From JAFEDN01 sp963832945 (lineage in GTDB: Bacteria > Pseudomonadota > Gammaproteobacteria > Coxiellales > Coxiellaceae): a stretch of 64,000 nt of DNA. Positions 46,437 to 54,975 of the stretch are shown piece after piece. The position numbers and the translations under genes were made by a program. The number at the start of each line of letters is the position of its first letter. Within the stretch, counting starts at the first letter, position 1. The stretch spans positions 15,185 through 79,184 of the forward strand of contig CAWHVV010000017.1 of the NCBI GenBank assembly GCA_963832945.1. The letters run 5' to 3'. Below the pieces are notes generated by a model, which had not been told where the DNA came from, ran no database searches, and saw only the letters and a program-made list of their open reading frames with translations.

Positions 46437-46471
46437 ATTTCATTTCATTTCATTTTATTTTATTTTATTTT
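46437..46471 (+). repeat. Seven pentanucleotide units touching a ribosome site
   Basis: Three ATTTC units (46437-46451) then four ATTTT units (46452-46471), directly followed by AGGAGA, the Shine-Dalgarno sequence of the gene at 46484. Short tandem repeats like this can change length by slippage; here length changes would move upstream elements relative to the ribosome site without shifting the frame. Confidence 0.7.
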
Positions 46472-46483
46472 AGGAGAAAGCGT

Positions 46484-47398
46484 ATGAGCAAACTCATCGA
46501 ACAATTTTTAGAAACTCACCGTCAATGTACCGCACAAAATTCGGTATTCAATATCAGTCCCACATTAGACCAGGAAGCGTTGGCGATCATTGAGCAGGCC
46601 CAGGCTGAGGCTCGAAATCGAAATCGTTCCAAAGGAAAACCTAGTGATCCGCAACGTCAGCAAAAACTATTCAACGCCGCCTTAGCAGCACGCCTGACTC
46701 GATTACTGGACACAGTAGATTTACTCAACGTCAGCCGTTATAGCGCGCTGGGAAACGCTATCCGGCGTTGGTGTCCCTGGCAGCCGAATCAGCAGCCAGT
46801 GTGCCTTGAAGTTCAAAAGACTTTGCTGGGCTTATTGCCGGTCGCCCGCCGGAAGCAGGAACTCCAGCAATTGTGTCAGGGCTATCGAAACCATCTCGCC
46901 GTAACAGTTGAAAAAGAAGCTAAAAATGACTCGGAACAAAATTATATGGTCAGTACTCAAAAGCGAACCTTATTATTTGGCGCGCCGCCCGTCAATGGGC
47001 GCGCCCAGGTGAAAATGGTCACTGACGCCAGACCGTCGGCTGAGAAATTAGTCACAGGCCCGACACGCGCTGTCGGAAAACCCGACCAACCCCTGTCTTT
47101 GGCCGTACAAAAATATCAAGCGGTCAGCGCACTACAAGCCACTCTCAACACACCGGCGAAATCCGCACCGGAACAAATGAAGGATTTTCGTGCGGAATTC
47201 AAGACTCAACGTCCGGTCATTGAACAAGATCGGGATAGTTGGGCGATGAAATTCGCTAAAGGGGTGGCGACCGTGTTGTCGCTGGGCGCTGCCTGGCTGT
47301 GCGGTATCTGGAACGTCAAAGGTCAAGAGGCAGCCAATGGACTGCAAACCACTTTGGACAAGCCACTGCCGCCCCTCGGGACTTGCCGGGTGGGTTAA
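46484..47398 (+). CDS. Hypothetical protein, 304 aa, C-terminal membrane helix; paralogue of 45523
   Basis: ATG at 46484 is chosen because AGGAGA is 7 bases before and the start MSKLIEQFLETHRQ matches the paralogue. Longer forms would translate the ATTTY repeats. The N-terminal half is helical and Gln/Arg rich, the middle is Pro/Ala rich (~185-215), then KSAPEQMKDFRAEFKTQRPV, QDRDSWAMKFAKGVATVLSL and a hydrophobic helix, as in the gene before it. Order, strand and close spacing suggest one operon with 45523 and 47506. Function unknown; likely membrane attached by its C-terminus. Confidence 0.8.
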   Translation: MSKLIEQFLETHRQCTAQNSVFNISPTLDQEALAIIEQAQAEARNRNRSKGKPSDPQRQQKLFNAALAARLTRLLDTVDLLNVSRYSALGNAIRRWCPWQPNQQPVCLEVQKTLLGLLPVARRKQELQQLCQGYRNHLAVTVEKEAKNDSEQNYMVSTQKRTLLFGAPPVNGRAQVKMVTDARPSAEKLVTGPTRAVGKPDQPLSLAVQKYQAVSALQATLNTPAKSAPEQMKDFRAEFKTQRPVIEQDRDSWAMKFAKGVATVLSLGAAWLCGIWNVKGQEAANGLQTTLDKPLPPLGTCRVG

Positions 47399-47435
47399 CG
47401 ACGGAGAATAACTCTCCCTGATCATTCCATTCGAT

Positions 47436-47456
47436 TCCCGGTGATACCCACCGGGA
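47436..47456 (+). promoter_or_regulatory. Perfect hairpin between the 46484 and 47506 genes
   Basis: TCCCGGTG (47436-47443) and CACCGGGA (47449-47456) form an 8-base GC-rich stem with loop ATACC. A smaller inverted repeat GGAGA/TCTCC lies at 47403-47417. Neither has a good T tract, so they are more likely mRNA-stability or attenuation structures than strong terminators. Confidence 0.45.
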
Positions 47457-47505
47457 ACTCAGCGGATGATTCTTTTATTGGGTTCACTATTGAAAGAGGT
47501 GATCG

Positions 47506-48870
47506 ATGAAAAATTTACAAATCGTCTGTGAACAAGCAGAAGTAGTTTTGCGAACAACGCATTATCAAACGTTTCTCAATACTCCAGAGTACCAAAAGCT
47601 GCTGGAATCGGCCCTGCAAAAATCTCAAACCGATCAATTGTCGCTACTCCAATATCTGGCTTTGAAAATCCTACAGCAATGCCAGCAGTGGCACTGCTTA
47701 TTAGCAGAAACCGACTGGCAAAATGCGGCAGCCGCCTGTATTGCCCAATTAATCGATAGAAAATGGACATGCGATCAGCGGCGGATTTGGCTGCGCCAGG
47801 CGGATGACTTAATCGAAATCGCCTGCGTCACTCAAACGGTAAGACGGGATATCCATCAGACCGCCAAAGACCGGCAAATCCCTTCAATGACGTTTGAGCA
47901 AGCCTACCAACAGGCCCGGCAGACTTATCAGGAACAACAAGAGGCACTTATTCAATGTGAAAATCAGATTCAGCAAATCGGAAAAACTTACGCCCAACTG
48001 ACTGGAAAACCCAATGTAGTCACCCTGGCTCACTCACAGGGCATCACCCAAAGCTTACCGGCTGACCTGCCGACTTACTCCAAAACATCGACGGAAATGC
48101 GATTGTCAGATCGTTACGTTGAACACAAAATTCAGGTGGAAAGGGAAGCTCGCGTCGTTTATCGAGAACTCTGCCACGATGTGATGAGAACACCCATACA
48201 GGAAACCTTAGCGCAACACGTTCGCGATGGTAAACAACGCCTCACTGATTATGCCGGGCATATCTTAAAAACCGCTGAAACTCTTCAGCAGGAAATGCAG
48301 CAAGACCATCTGATTTTAAGCACACATCGCAACCAAGTCCTAACCGCGCACGAAAAACGCATTGCTCAATTATCGGTAAGCCTGGAGCAAATGATTCAAA
48401 CCTGCCGTGATTTTCTCCCTAAAAATCCTGAAAGCTCCTATTTCCTCAGTCAACCGTCCCGTCAGGAATTGACTGGTCTGATAGAGAATGCTCAGGAAAT
48501 TAAGCGCCAACTGCACACTCATCCAGTGGCCATTGACTCAGCGTCTGTGCAGGAAAAAATTCTAACGATAGAGACTCACCGCCGGAATTATGAGCAATCG
48601 ATTACCGGCTGGTACGGTAGATTTTTTTCGCGCTTTTCTAAAGCTCAACAGCAGCGTGAAAAAATCAATCATGAACTGAAAACTCACGTCGCCGACCTGG
48701 TAATTCCGACCTGTAATCTTTCGGATCGTGAAGGAGTGGTCACCGAAGATCAACTACAAGCTCAACAACAAAGAATACAGGAATTAGAACATAAAAAAAT
48801 TCACCTGGAGAGAAATACCAAAAAAATACAAGAAATTCAGATTCCAACGGCTCAAAGTCTCTCCCCATGA
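47506..48870 (+). CDS. Coiled-coil hypothetical protein, 454 aa
   Basis: ATG at 47506 with AGAGGTG before it. Nearly all-helical, very rich in Gln, with long coiled-coil stretches (~130-160, ~235-330, ~425-445; for example DQLQAQQQRIQELEHKKIHL). No signal peptide or membrane segment; the only aromatic patch is SITGWYGRFFSRFSKAQQQ (~364-382). Third gene of the plus-strand cargo operon. Such Gln-rich coiled-coil proteins are common among Legionella-type effectors, but that is only a resemblance of composition. Confidence 0.8.
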   Translation: MKNLQIVCEQAEVVLRTTHYQTFLNTPEYQKLLESALQKSQTDQLSLLQYLALKILQQCQQWHCLLAETDWQNAAAACIAQLIDRKWTCDQRRIWLRQADDLIEIACVTQTVRRDIHQTAKDRQIPSMTFEQAYQQARQTYQEQQEALIQCENQIQQIGKTYAQLTGKPNVVTLAHSQGITQSLPADLPTYSKTSTEMRLSDRYVEHKIQVEREARVVYRELCHDVMRTPIQETLAQHVRDGKQRLTDYAGHILKTAETLQQEMQQDHLILSTHRNQVLTAHEKRIAQLSVSLEQMIQTCRDFLPKNPESSYFLSQPSRQELTGLIENAQEIKRQLHTHPVAIDSASVQEKILTIETHRRNYEQSITGWYGRFFSRFSKAQQQREKINHELKTHVADLVIPTCNLSDREGVVTEDQLQAQQQRIQELEHKKIHLERNTKKIQEIQIPTAQSLSP

Positions 48871-48954
48871 AGCTAACCTGGGTATGGGTCAATTTGATTA
48901 GCAACGGTGGCGGGTTAAAGATTTTTAGCGCTCACAAATAAGGAGAAACCTCAC

Positions 48955-49461
48955 ATGATCTTAAGTCAAAAACGCCTTTGGATGATCGAGTGTTTGAGTA
49001 TGGACATAATTCGCGAAACTTATGGCAAGAACGAGGACATCATTCCCCCCATTGATCTGAATAAAATCGTTGACAAAGCCGGACTGAAAATCATGGCCGG
49101 AGAAGCGAGTAATCCAAACCTTGCCGGTGTTTATAATCGCCAAGAGGGTCTGATTATCGTCAAAAAAAATGATCCGCGGTTTCGCAAAGTATTTACTATC
49201 GCGCAGGCCGTTGGGCACTATTATTTGCACACCGATAAATCCTCCGAAACTTTTTATCGACATCAGCAGGATCTCCTTGAAGCCTATCCTGAAGAACGTC
49301 AGGCATGTGAGGCGAACTGGTTTGCCGCCAGCCTGTTAACTCCCAAAAGAATTTTTACCCTCTTTGGCAGGTTTATCCGGGACATCGATGCCTTAGCAGA
49401 ATGCTTTGGCGTCTCATCCACAGTGTGCTATTATCGGTTGAAGCATTTGGGAATGATTTAA
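48955..49461 (+). CDS. ImmA/IrrE-like protein with degenerate zinc site
   Basis: 168 residues; ATG at 48955 with AAGGAG 10 bases before. The fold of ImmA/IrrE metallopeptidases is recognisable: N-terminal PPIDLNKIVDKAGLKI, the central GLIIVKKNDPRFRKVFTIAQ, and CEANWFAASLLTPKRIF, where the Glu normally helps bind zinc, ending in a helix-turn-helix-like DIDALAECFGVSSTVCYYRL. The expected HExxH is replaced by QAVGH (84-88): both the first His and the catalytic Glu are gone. It should not be a protease. It may bind a partner regulator without cutting it. In ICEs the active form cleaves an ImmR-type repressor, but no such repressor was recognised beside it. Confidence 0.8.
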   Translation: MILSQKRLWMIECLSMDIIRETYGKNEDIIPPIDLNKIVDKAGLKIMAGEASNPNLAGVYNRQEGLIIVKKNDPRFRKVFTIAQAVGHYYLHTDKSSETFYRHQQDLLEAYPEERQACEANWFAASLLTPKRIFTLFGRFIRDIDALAECFGVSSTVCYYRLKHLGMI

Positions 49462-49838
49462 AAAAAACACCCTTTCAAAGCTCATCGAGCATGAGCAGCA
49501 ATGAAAAAATCTCACATCAAATGATTGAATTTTCTGATAACGCCTCATCAAAAAATCAGGTACGCTGTTTGGTTACTATCAATTAGACTCAATATTAGGA
49601 TAATAAAAATTCTACGGATGGAAAAAACCATGTTGCATTCATCACCAACTGATCAATACTTTGATTCCTCCTGGCAATCGGTAGACCGAATTCCCATCGT
49701 GCTGTCCTTGCTGAAAGAAGAATTGAACCAACTGGAAACGGCCCATAGCAGCGGCTCGCCTCCTCATGGGACTACTGTTCTGCAAAAGAAATTATCCCGT
49801 TATCAAGCCCTTTACCGATACTGGAGTCAAATGGATTT

Positions 49839-51484
49839 GGGTGCAGTTCCTTTATGACGACGACATTAATGATTGGAAATGATCTAAATTTCTTATTTTT
49901 GAGGAATAATTTCTATCATGTTCACTTTTTAAATGGTATGCCCAATAATCGTCAAAGTCCCCACTTGTAACGAGAGAGCGTAGCTTAAGAACAGATTCTG
50001 CACCTGACAAGCCCCATCTCGCACCGGTAATGTCCATCCTATCTTTGATAAGATAGCGACATGCACCCTCAATAACTCCCGTTGCAATCGGATATCCATG
50101 CTTTAAATATTTGACGTAGTTCATATAAGGTTTATGTTTTGCTACATATCTGGCGCAATCTTTTGCAGTCTGCTTTTTTTCTTTTGTTAGTTTTCGTTTG
50201 GCTGCTGACATTCTTATGCTGCCAGCTACTTTACCCGCTTTACCATTCAGTATTTGCGTAAGCTTTTCCTCAACCCAGGCCTCACAACCTGCATGATTGG
50301 TCTCATCAATAAATACGCGTGCAGCATCCCATAGATATTCGATAACATGAATAATATCCAATATGATTGATACGCTAACCCCTTCTTTTTTTGCCAGCGC
50401 CTTTACAACATGCAACTGATGCTTATTGCCATCCACAAGAATTACCCATTCTTTATTATGCTTTGGATCACGCTTGTTGGCCTCTGAAAACATCGCTCTG
50501 ATGACGTCATCTGAATCTTTTTCAACGCTAGCCCACACGCGTTTTTCGATCGGGCGCGGACGACGTAAATCTGCTTTTTGCCGTCTCAATTCTTCTATAA
50601 CATCCTGTGGTACTCTAGTAAATTGTTCAATTAAGTAAATTGAAGCCACTTGCGCCATACGCTTACGGTTCGACTTCTCTCCTCGCGATAAGCGAGTCTT
50701 CATTTTTTGTTTGGCATCTGTGGCACGTCTTTGGGTTTCTTCCCTGAGCGCATCGTGACGCATTACAATGCCTTTTCCATCCGTGGTTAATACCAGAATG
50801 GTAGTTTTCCGGCTCTTTTTTGCCATTTTATGAGTATAGTACGCATCAAAATCAACTGAACATTCTTCTACCATGCGAATAGCTTGTCGCTTTCCCACGG
50901 TAACACCCGATATCTCTTGCGTCAGGTTTAATGCTTCCGAAAATGCAGTTGTGGCAATGCGTCTCGCAATAAAACGTTGCAATCCATATGAAAACGACGA
51001 CGAAATGGGTAAATTTAGTAATGCGTCTAATGGAAATAAATTAGGATGATCTCGAAGGGAATAACCTGTCCTTGTGATGTCGATTGCACCAAATAAAGTC
51101 TGCAACGTTCTTTTATAGTAGCGTCTATGAGTTAAAAGTATACCGCCAGTTGTCGTGATGGCTTCGCCAACATTTCCAGTGCCCCTGGAGTCTGCATGAC
51201 CTTGTAATATTTTTCGTGTTAGTTCGCGACCATCCTGGCCAATCTCAGATTCGATTGCATTGAGCCACAATGAAGAGGGGGACTTGTATTTTTCGACCAT
51301 TTGAGTAAACTGCTCCTCAGCTTCCCTGAAAACATCCGCCACTGACAACTTCTCCAGCCACTTAAACAAGCAAAAAATGCCACCTTGCGGCAAGTCCAAA
51401 TTTTTAAAGAACAAAATATAAAGGAAATTTTAGATAAAATCAATAGAATCAATGATTTTTCGTCGTCATAAAGGAACTGCACCC
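49839..51484 (-). mobile_element. ISKra4-family insertion sequence, copy 2 (1646 bp)
   Basis: Same 25-base terminal repeats as copy 1 (GGGTGCAGTTCCTTT at 49839 and inverted at 51484) and a 9-base target duplication AATGGATTT at 49830-49838 and 51485-51493. Orientation is opposite to copy 1, so recombination between the two copies would invert the 41 kb segment that holds all tra genes. Confidence 0.95.
49852..51414 (-). CDS. ISKra4-family transposase, copy 2
   Basis: 520 residues from a TTG, identical to the product of 7276-8838 except for one Leu-to-Tyr change in HRRYYKRTLQ. Same motifs: TTILVLTTDGKG, EWVILVDGNKH, GYPIATGVIEGACRYLIKDR. With both copies intact, the family is probably still able to move. 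Confidence 0.92.
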   Translation of the reverse strand: MFFKNLDLPQGGIFCLFKWLEKLSVADVFREAEEQFTQMVEKYKSPSSLWLNAIESEIGQDGRELTRKILQGHADSRGTGNVGEAITTTGGILLTHRRYYKRTLQTLFGAIDITRTGYSLRDHPNLFPLDALLNLPISSSFSYGLQRFIARRIATTAFSEALNLTQEISGVTVGKRQAIRMVEECSVDFDAYYTHKMAKKSRKTTILVLTTDGKGIVMRHDALREETQRRATDAKQKMKTRLSRGEKSNRKRMAQVASIYLIEQFTRVPQDVIEELRRQKADLRRPRPIEKRVWASVEKDSDDVIRAMFSEANKRDPKHNKEWVILVDGNKHQLHVVKALAKKEGVSVSIILDIIHVIEYLWDAARVFIDETNHAGCEAWVEEKLTQILNGKAGKVAGSIRMSAAKRKLTKEKKQTAKDCARYVAKHKPYMNYVKYLKHGYPIATGVIEGACRYLIKDRMDITGARWGLSGAESVLKLRSLVTSGDFDDYWAYHLKSEHDRNYSSKIRNLDHFQSLMSSS

Positions 51485-51904
51485 AATGGATTTAAACCCT
51501 CGGCAAACCGAGTGGATTGCCGACATGCGATTCTATCTGCAAACATGGGAGAAAATAGTAAGCCCATCGTCCCAGTTATCTTCTCCTGTTCTCTTACCTC
51601 GGGTCGAGCAAAAAAAGTCTGCGCCGATATCCAACTTTGGTGCTTTAACAAATAATAGGAGAAATCAAAGTGATGAAACCCCCAAAAAAAATCCACTGCT
51701 CGCTATAACACCTTCTATCGACTTCATTCCAGTCGATCCCAAAAATCATTCGTTGGATTTATCATTGGCTTCCTGACACAGTGGCGTCGGGACCCTATTA
51801 ATACGATAAAAAGTACAGAAAATTTCTCCCATCGAACAGTCGATCATGTGATTTTGATAGCCGGATTAATTGTATTGATCATTGCTTTGATCGAAGCGGC
51901 TCCT

Positions 51905-52249
51905 TTAAATGGACAGAAAAACGGAGCGGCGACTTTGGTCTTGGATAAACCAGTTCCAATCACTCAACCGCAGAATGTGCGGGCCGTTATTCATCAGGGA
52001 TAAGTGGGTCACTCGCTGAATCACCGCTAACTGCCAGTCTAACTCCGCATAGCCTAATAATTTAGTTAAGGGTGAATTATTGATGCGAACATGGATCGCT
52101 GAACCCGGAAATCGGACACCATCCATTTGCGCTTGAATGGTTTTATCGACTTGTGAAAAAACCACTTCTCGGCCATCGGGTAAAGTAAAGCGGCGCACCG
52201 TTTGATTCTTCGGCATAGGGAAAAACTGATAAGATGATGAAGTGGTCAT
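51905..52249 (-). CDS. Hypothetical protein, 114 aa
   Basis: ATG at 52249 with GAGGG 7 bases before. A small alpha/beta protein: RRFTLPDGREVVFSQVDKTI and AIHVRINNSPLTKLLGYAEL look like beta-rich halves, then a helical/aromatic end (LSDWNWFIQDQSRR). No membrane segment. Convergent with the disrupted gene before it, whose shifted ending would overlap it by about 100 bases. Unrecognised. Confidence 0.65.
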   Translation of the reverse strand: MTTSSSYQFFPMPKNQTVRRFTLPDGREVVFSQVDKTIQAQMDGVRFPGSAIHVRINNSPLTKLLGYAELDWQLAVIQRVTHLSLMNNGPHILRLSDWNWFIQDQSRRSVFLSI

Positions 52250-52324
52250 GTGGAATCCCTCGTTGGCGTGCCCTTATAATTTTTTTAATTTAGTAAAGTC
52301 CTACAACTTATTTATTACGCAATA

Positions 52325-54097
52325 TTAACGGGAAAAAGAACGTGTTTGCCTAGTTAAATGAGTCGGCTCAGGCGGAGCTTGAGGATAGATAGTCATTTTT
52401 GGAGGTAGATGACATTTATTGATTTCTTGTTCAAACTCCTTTTTTTTCTTATATAATTTATTATTTAATGCTTCAAGAAAATCCTTGTAGGCTCGGTTAG
52501 CCGCTTGACGATAGATGGGATAATCATCAATTTTATTTAATCCTAATAAACAATATAGCACCCCACCTATCTCGGTTAAGTTTTTGATATAATTATTTTC
52601 ACACACCCATGGATTTAATTCTTTTTGATAACCATTCTGCCATTCACGGATGAGCACATTCTTAAGTTCGACTGGAAAAGGATTATCATTTTGAAAATTT
52701 CCTTCCAGCATCAATGCAAATATAAAATTGGCGGCTTCATTTGAACTTCTTTTTCCAGCCTCCCCTATAGCAAAATCAAATTCCATACGAACATTAAAAT
52801 TACTGTTAGGTAGAGTTCTAGATTTATAACGCCGCGTTCCAAAAAATATAATATGATGGCTGTTAGTCACATTGACACGCATTTGTGTTTCAATATCTCC
52901 ATGCATATTTTGTTTGTCATACCAGATGTTGATTCCAGCCGAAATTAAGTCTTTTCGTAAGCGTCCTAAAAAATGATGAAGATATTTAAGTTGTTGAGCC
53001 TTCTCTTCCCAAGCATAACTAAAAAAAGCCTTTGGGTGCAAAATCTTATAAATTTCCTGGCTGGGTAAGTCTTTTAAATAAAGCATCGACTTTTCTTCTA
53101 AATTTTTCTTTAATCGATTTAGAGAATGAGTCAATACGGATTGATATTCTTTTAGCTGGTAACATTCTAATTGCTGCCGAAGACTGGCAATTTTGAAAGC
53201 GTCAGAAAAACTAGTAGAATTTTTTGGAGATAGTTTGAGATCAGGAGGCTTATCAACCAGATACCCTAATTCCAGCAACTTCTTCATTGCCTTTGTCGCA
53301 TTTTTATGACGAGCATGTTGGAATACAGTAATCCCTTCATGGAGCAAAGAACGGTTTTTTGGTTTATAATCTGTTAAGAGTTGAATGATCGTATCCTGAT
53401 CTAAAATAGCTGCTTCGTACAATAAAGAGGAAAATCCGTCCTTACTCTCGTTAACTAAGCGTTGATGATGAGTTGATTTTAATAAATCTTGAAATAAATC
53501 ATTTTTTTGACCGCGAATAGCGAAGATCAGCACTCTCTCCACTTTTGCTCCTTTCGTCAAAAGGGCTGTAACCATGTTGAGATGGCCATGAAAAGCGGCG
53601 GTCTCTATGGGTGTTTCTAATTTTTTGTTTCTTGTTTCTAAATTAACTTGTAGTATATCAGTTAAGTTAAATTGATTGCATTGAGCGGCGCAATGTAAAG
53701 CGGTATTTCCTTCTGTATCCTGCATGGTGAATTCAATTTTCCGGCCATCTTTTAGCTGACTAAGATTACTAAGATCACCTTTCTGAACTAGTTGAAAAAA
53801 ATATCGTCGGATAATTTCAGTTCGTAAATCCGATGCTAAGTCAGTGTCAGTTTTTGCTTTTAAATGATCGACTACCCCCCGTCCTAAATAATCTTTTAAA
53901 GTAAAATCAAGTGGTAATCGATGAAAATTTAAAAATAATTCAATGATGGTAGATTTATTGTATCTAATAGCAAATATCAGCGGGGTTTGCTTTTGATAGT
54001 TAACACAATTAATGTCTTTTATGTCATTCAAAAGATTTTTAACATCAGGGATATCGTTCTTTTGAATGGCAGAAAATATTTTCTCTTCAGGTTTCAT
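52325..54097 (-). CDS. Ankyrin-repeat protein with C-terminal TIR-like domain
   Basis: 590 residues. Residues ~1-290 hold ankyrin repeats (PLIFAIRYNKSTIIELFLN, DTEGNTALHCAAQCNQFNLT, LETPIETAAFHGHLNMVTAL). Residues ~355-500 have a TIR pattern: KAFFSYAWEEKAQQLKYLHH, then GINIWYDKQNMHGDIETQMR, HHIIFFGTRRYKSRTL, and NVRMEFDFAIGEA near 435-445, where the Glu sits at the place of the NAD-cleaving Glu of TIR enzymes. TIR proteins serve as host-immunity mimics in pathogens or as NADases in phage defence; with its neighbours the first seems more likely. Last gene of the operon starting at 58626; weak ribosome site. The final ~90 residues include a basic coiled coil and a Pro/Arg tail. Confidence 0.82.
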   Translation of the reverse strand: MKPEEKIFSAIQKNDIPDVKNLLNDIKDINCVNYQKQTPLIFAIRYNKSTIIELFLNFHRLPLDFTLKDYLGRGVVDHLKAKTDTDLASDLRTEIIRRYFFQLVQKGDLSNLSQLKDGRKIEFTMQDTEGNTALHCAAQCNQFNLTDILQVNLETRNKKLETPIETAAFHGHLNMVTALLTKGAKVERVLIFAIRGQKNDLFQDLLKSTHHQRLVNESKDGFSSLLYEAAILDQDTIIQLLTDYKPKNRSLLHEGITVFQHARHKNATKAMKKLLELGYLVDKPPDLKLSPKNSTSFSDAFKIASLRQQLECYQLKEYQSVLTHSLNRLKKNLEEKSMLYLKDLPSQEIYKILHPKAFFSYAWEEKAQQLKYLHHFLGRLRKDLISAGINIWYDKQNMHGDIETQMRVNVTNSHHIIFFGTRRYKSRTLPNSNFNVRMEFDFAIGEAGKRSSNEAANFIFALMLEGNFQNDNPFPVELKNVLIREWQNGYQKELNPWVCENNYIKNLTEIGGVLYCLLGLNKIDDYPIYRQAANRAYKDFLEALNNKLYKKKKEFEQEINKCHLPPKMTIYPQAPPEPTHLTRQTRSFSR

Positions 54098-54110
54098 AAG
54101 TTAGCTCTAT

Positions 54111-54956
54111 TTATAATATAACGCAATGACAACAACACGTCTCTTCTGCGATGTGTTCAGGAAGTCGACTTAAAGGAACGAAAGGTTTGGGAATAGATTT
54201 TCCCATCAATGTAGTCAAATTGTCTAATTCTCCAGGACTGAGGACTTTACCTGTTATCGGCAATTTTTTAATTTCTGTAATACCTGACCAATCATCAAAT
54301 TCTGCTAAACTCATCGGAATTCTGCGATGAGTCCGGCTTTTTTGATCCCATATATTTCTCTCTGCGGGAATAGGGATATTCTTTGGCTGATGATCTGGTC
54401 GAATTCTATTGATATAACGAAGAGGTGTTGTCAAGTCAAGGTCTTCAGTGCGAAGATATACCTTCTTCGCCAAACGATATTCCTTCTGCTCACTATAGAT
54501 ATTGATTGGAGAAGTAGGTAGCACAGATAAGGCGCAATTGGTTTTATTTTCCGCCAAATATAATGTTTGAAATGTTTTAATCATGTCGGCGCGTGTACTC
54601 AATATAGTGGCTCTATTGAGGTCATTGAGTGGTGGCGGTGGCAATCCTTTATATTCTGTCACTAAAAACTCCACTTCACTATTAAATTGCTGTACATTAG
54701 TCTTGGTAGTATCAGTTAATTTTTTAAGTAACGGCCAACCATGAAAAATACCGGTATCATCACCGCCAACACAGGAACTGCTTTGCCAATTTTGATCATC
54801 ACAAATTCCCAAATAGACATCTAAGAGAAAATCACTACAAGCAATAAGCGAAGTTTCTTTATCAATCATCGGGTTGCCAATCTGATTTTTAATTTGATCA
54901 TATTGATTAATAGCATTTACAATATCATTGCTCAATCCATTAGTGCTCATTTTCAT
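54111..54956 (-). CDS. Hypothetical protein ending in a CaaX prenylation box, 281 aa
   Basis: ATG at 54956 with AGGAG 8 bases before. The body is unrecognised and soluble, with a Pro-rich loop (LPPPPLNDLNRATI). The last eight residues are CCCHCVIL: CVIL fits the CaaX box with Leu in the last place, which in eukaryotes directs geranylgeranylation, and the three Cys just before resemble the palmitoylation sites beside Ras CaaX boxes. Bacteria have no CaaX prenyltransferase, but Legionella effectors such as AnkB are known to be prenylated by the host. This points to a protein delivered into a host cell and bound to its membranes. Middle gene of the 58626-52325 operon. Confidence 0.8.
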   Translation of the reverse strand: MKMSTNGLSNDIVNAINQYDQIKNQIGNPMIDKETSLIACSDFLLDVYLGICDDQNWQSSSCVGGDDTGIFHGWPLLKKLTDTTKTNVQQFNSEVEFLVTEYKGLPPPPLNDLNRATILSTRADMIKTFQTLYLAENKTNCALSVLPTSPINIYSEQKEYRLAKKVYLRTEDLDLTTPLRYINRIRPDHQPKNIPIPAERNIWDQKSRTHRRIPMSLAEFDDWSGITEIKKLPITGKVLSPGELDNLTTLMGKSIPKPFVPLSRLPEHIAEETCCCHCVIL

Positions 54957-54975
54957 TACGAGTTCTCCTACAAAA

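Larger units (their letters stand above)
49618..52003 (+). pseudogene. Hypothetical protein split by ISKra4-type IS, with a later A8 frame change
   Basis: Start ATG at 49618 (or 49630 with GGATGGA before it). The frame reaches YRYWSQMDL at the IS. Removing the IS and one 9-base duplication rejoins it in frame (MDLNPRQTEWIADMRFYLQT) and the frame then stops at 51776. At the run of eight A at 51684-51691, shifting one base instead gives KKKSTARYNTFYRLHSSRSQ and a longer end with a membrane helix (VILIAGLIVLIIALIEA) to a stop at 52001-52003. The second reading looks more protein-like. Hence either a second mutation or slippage at the A run. The longer end overlaps the convergent gene at 51905. 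Unrecognised protein. Confidence 0.7.
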
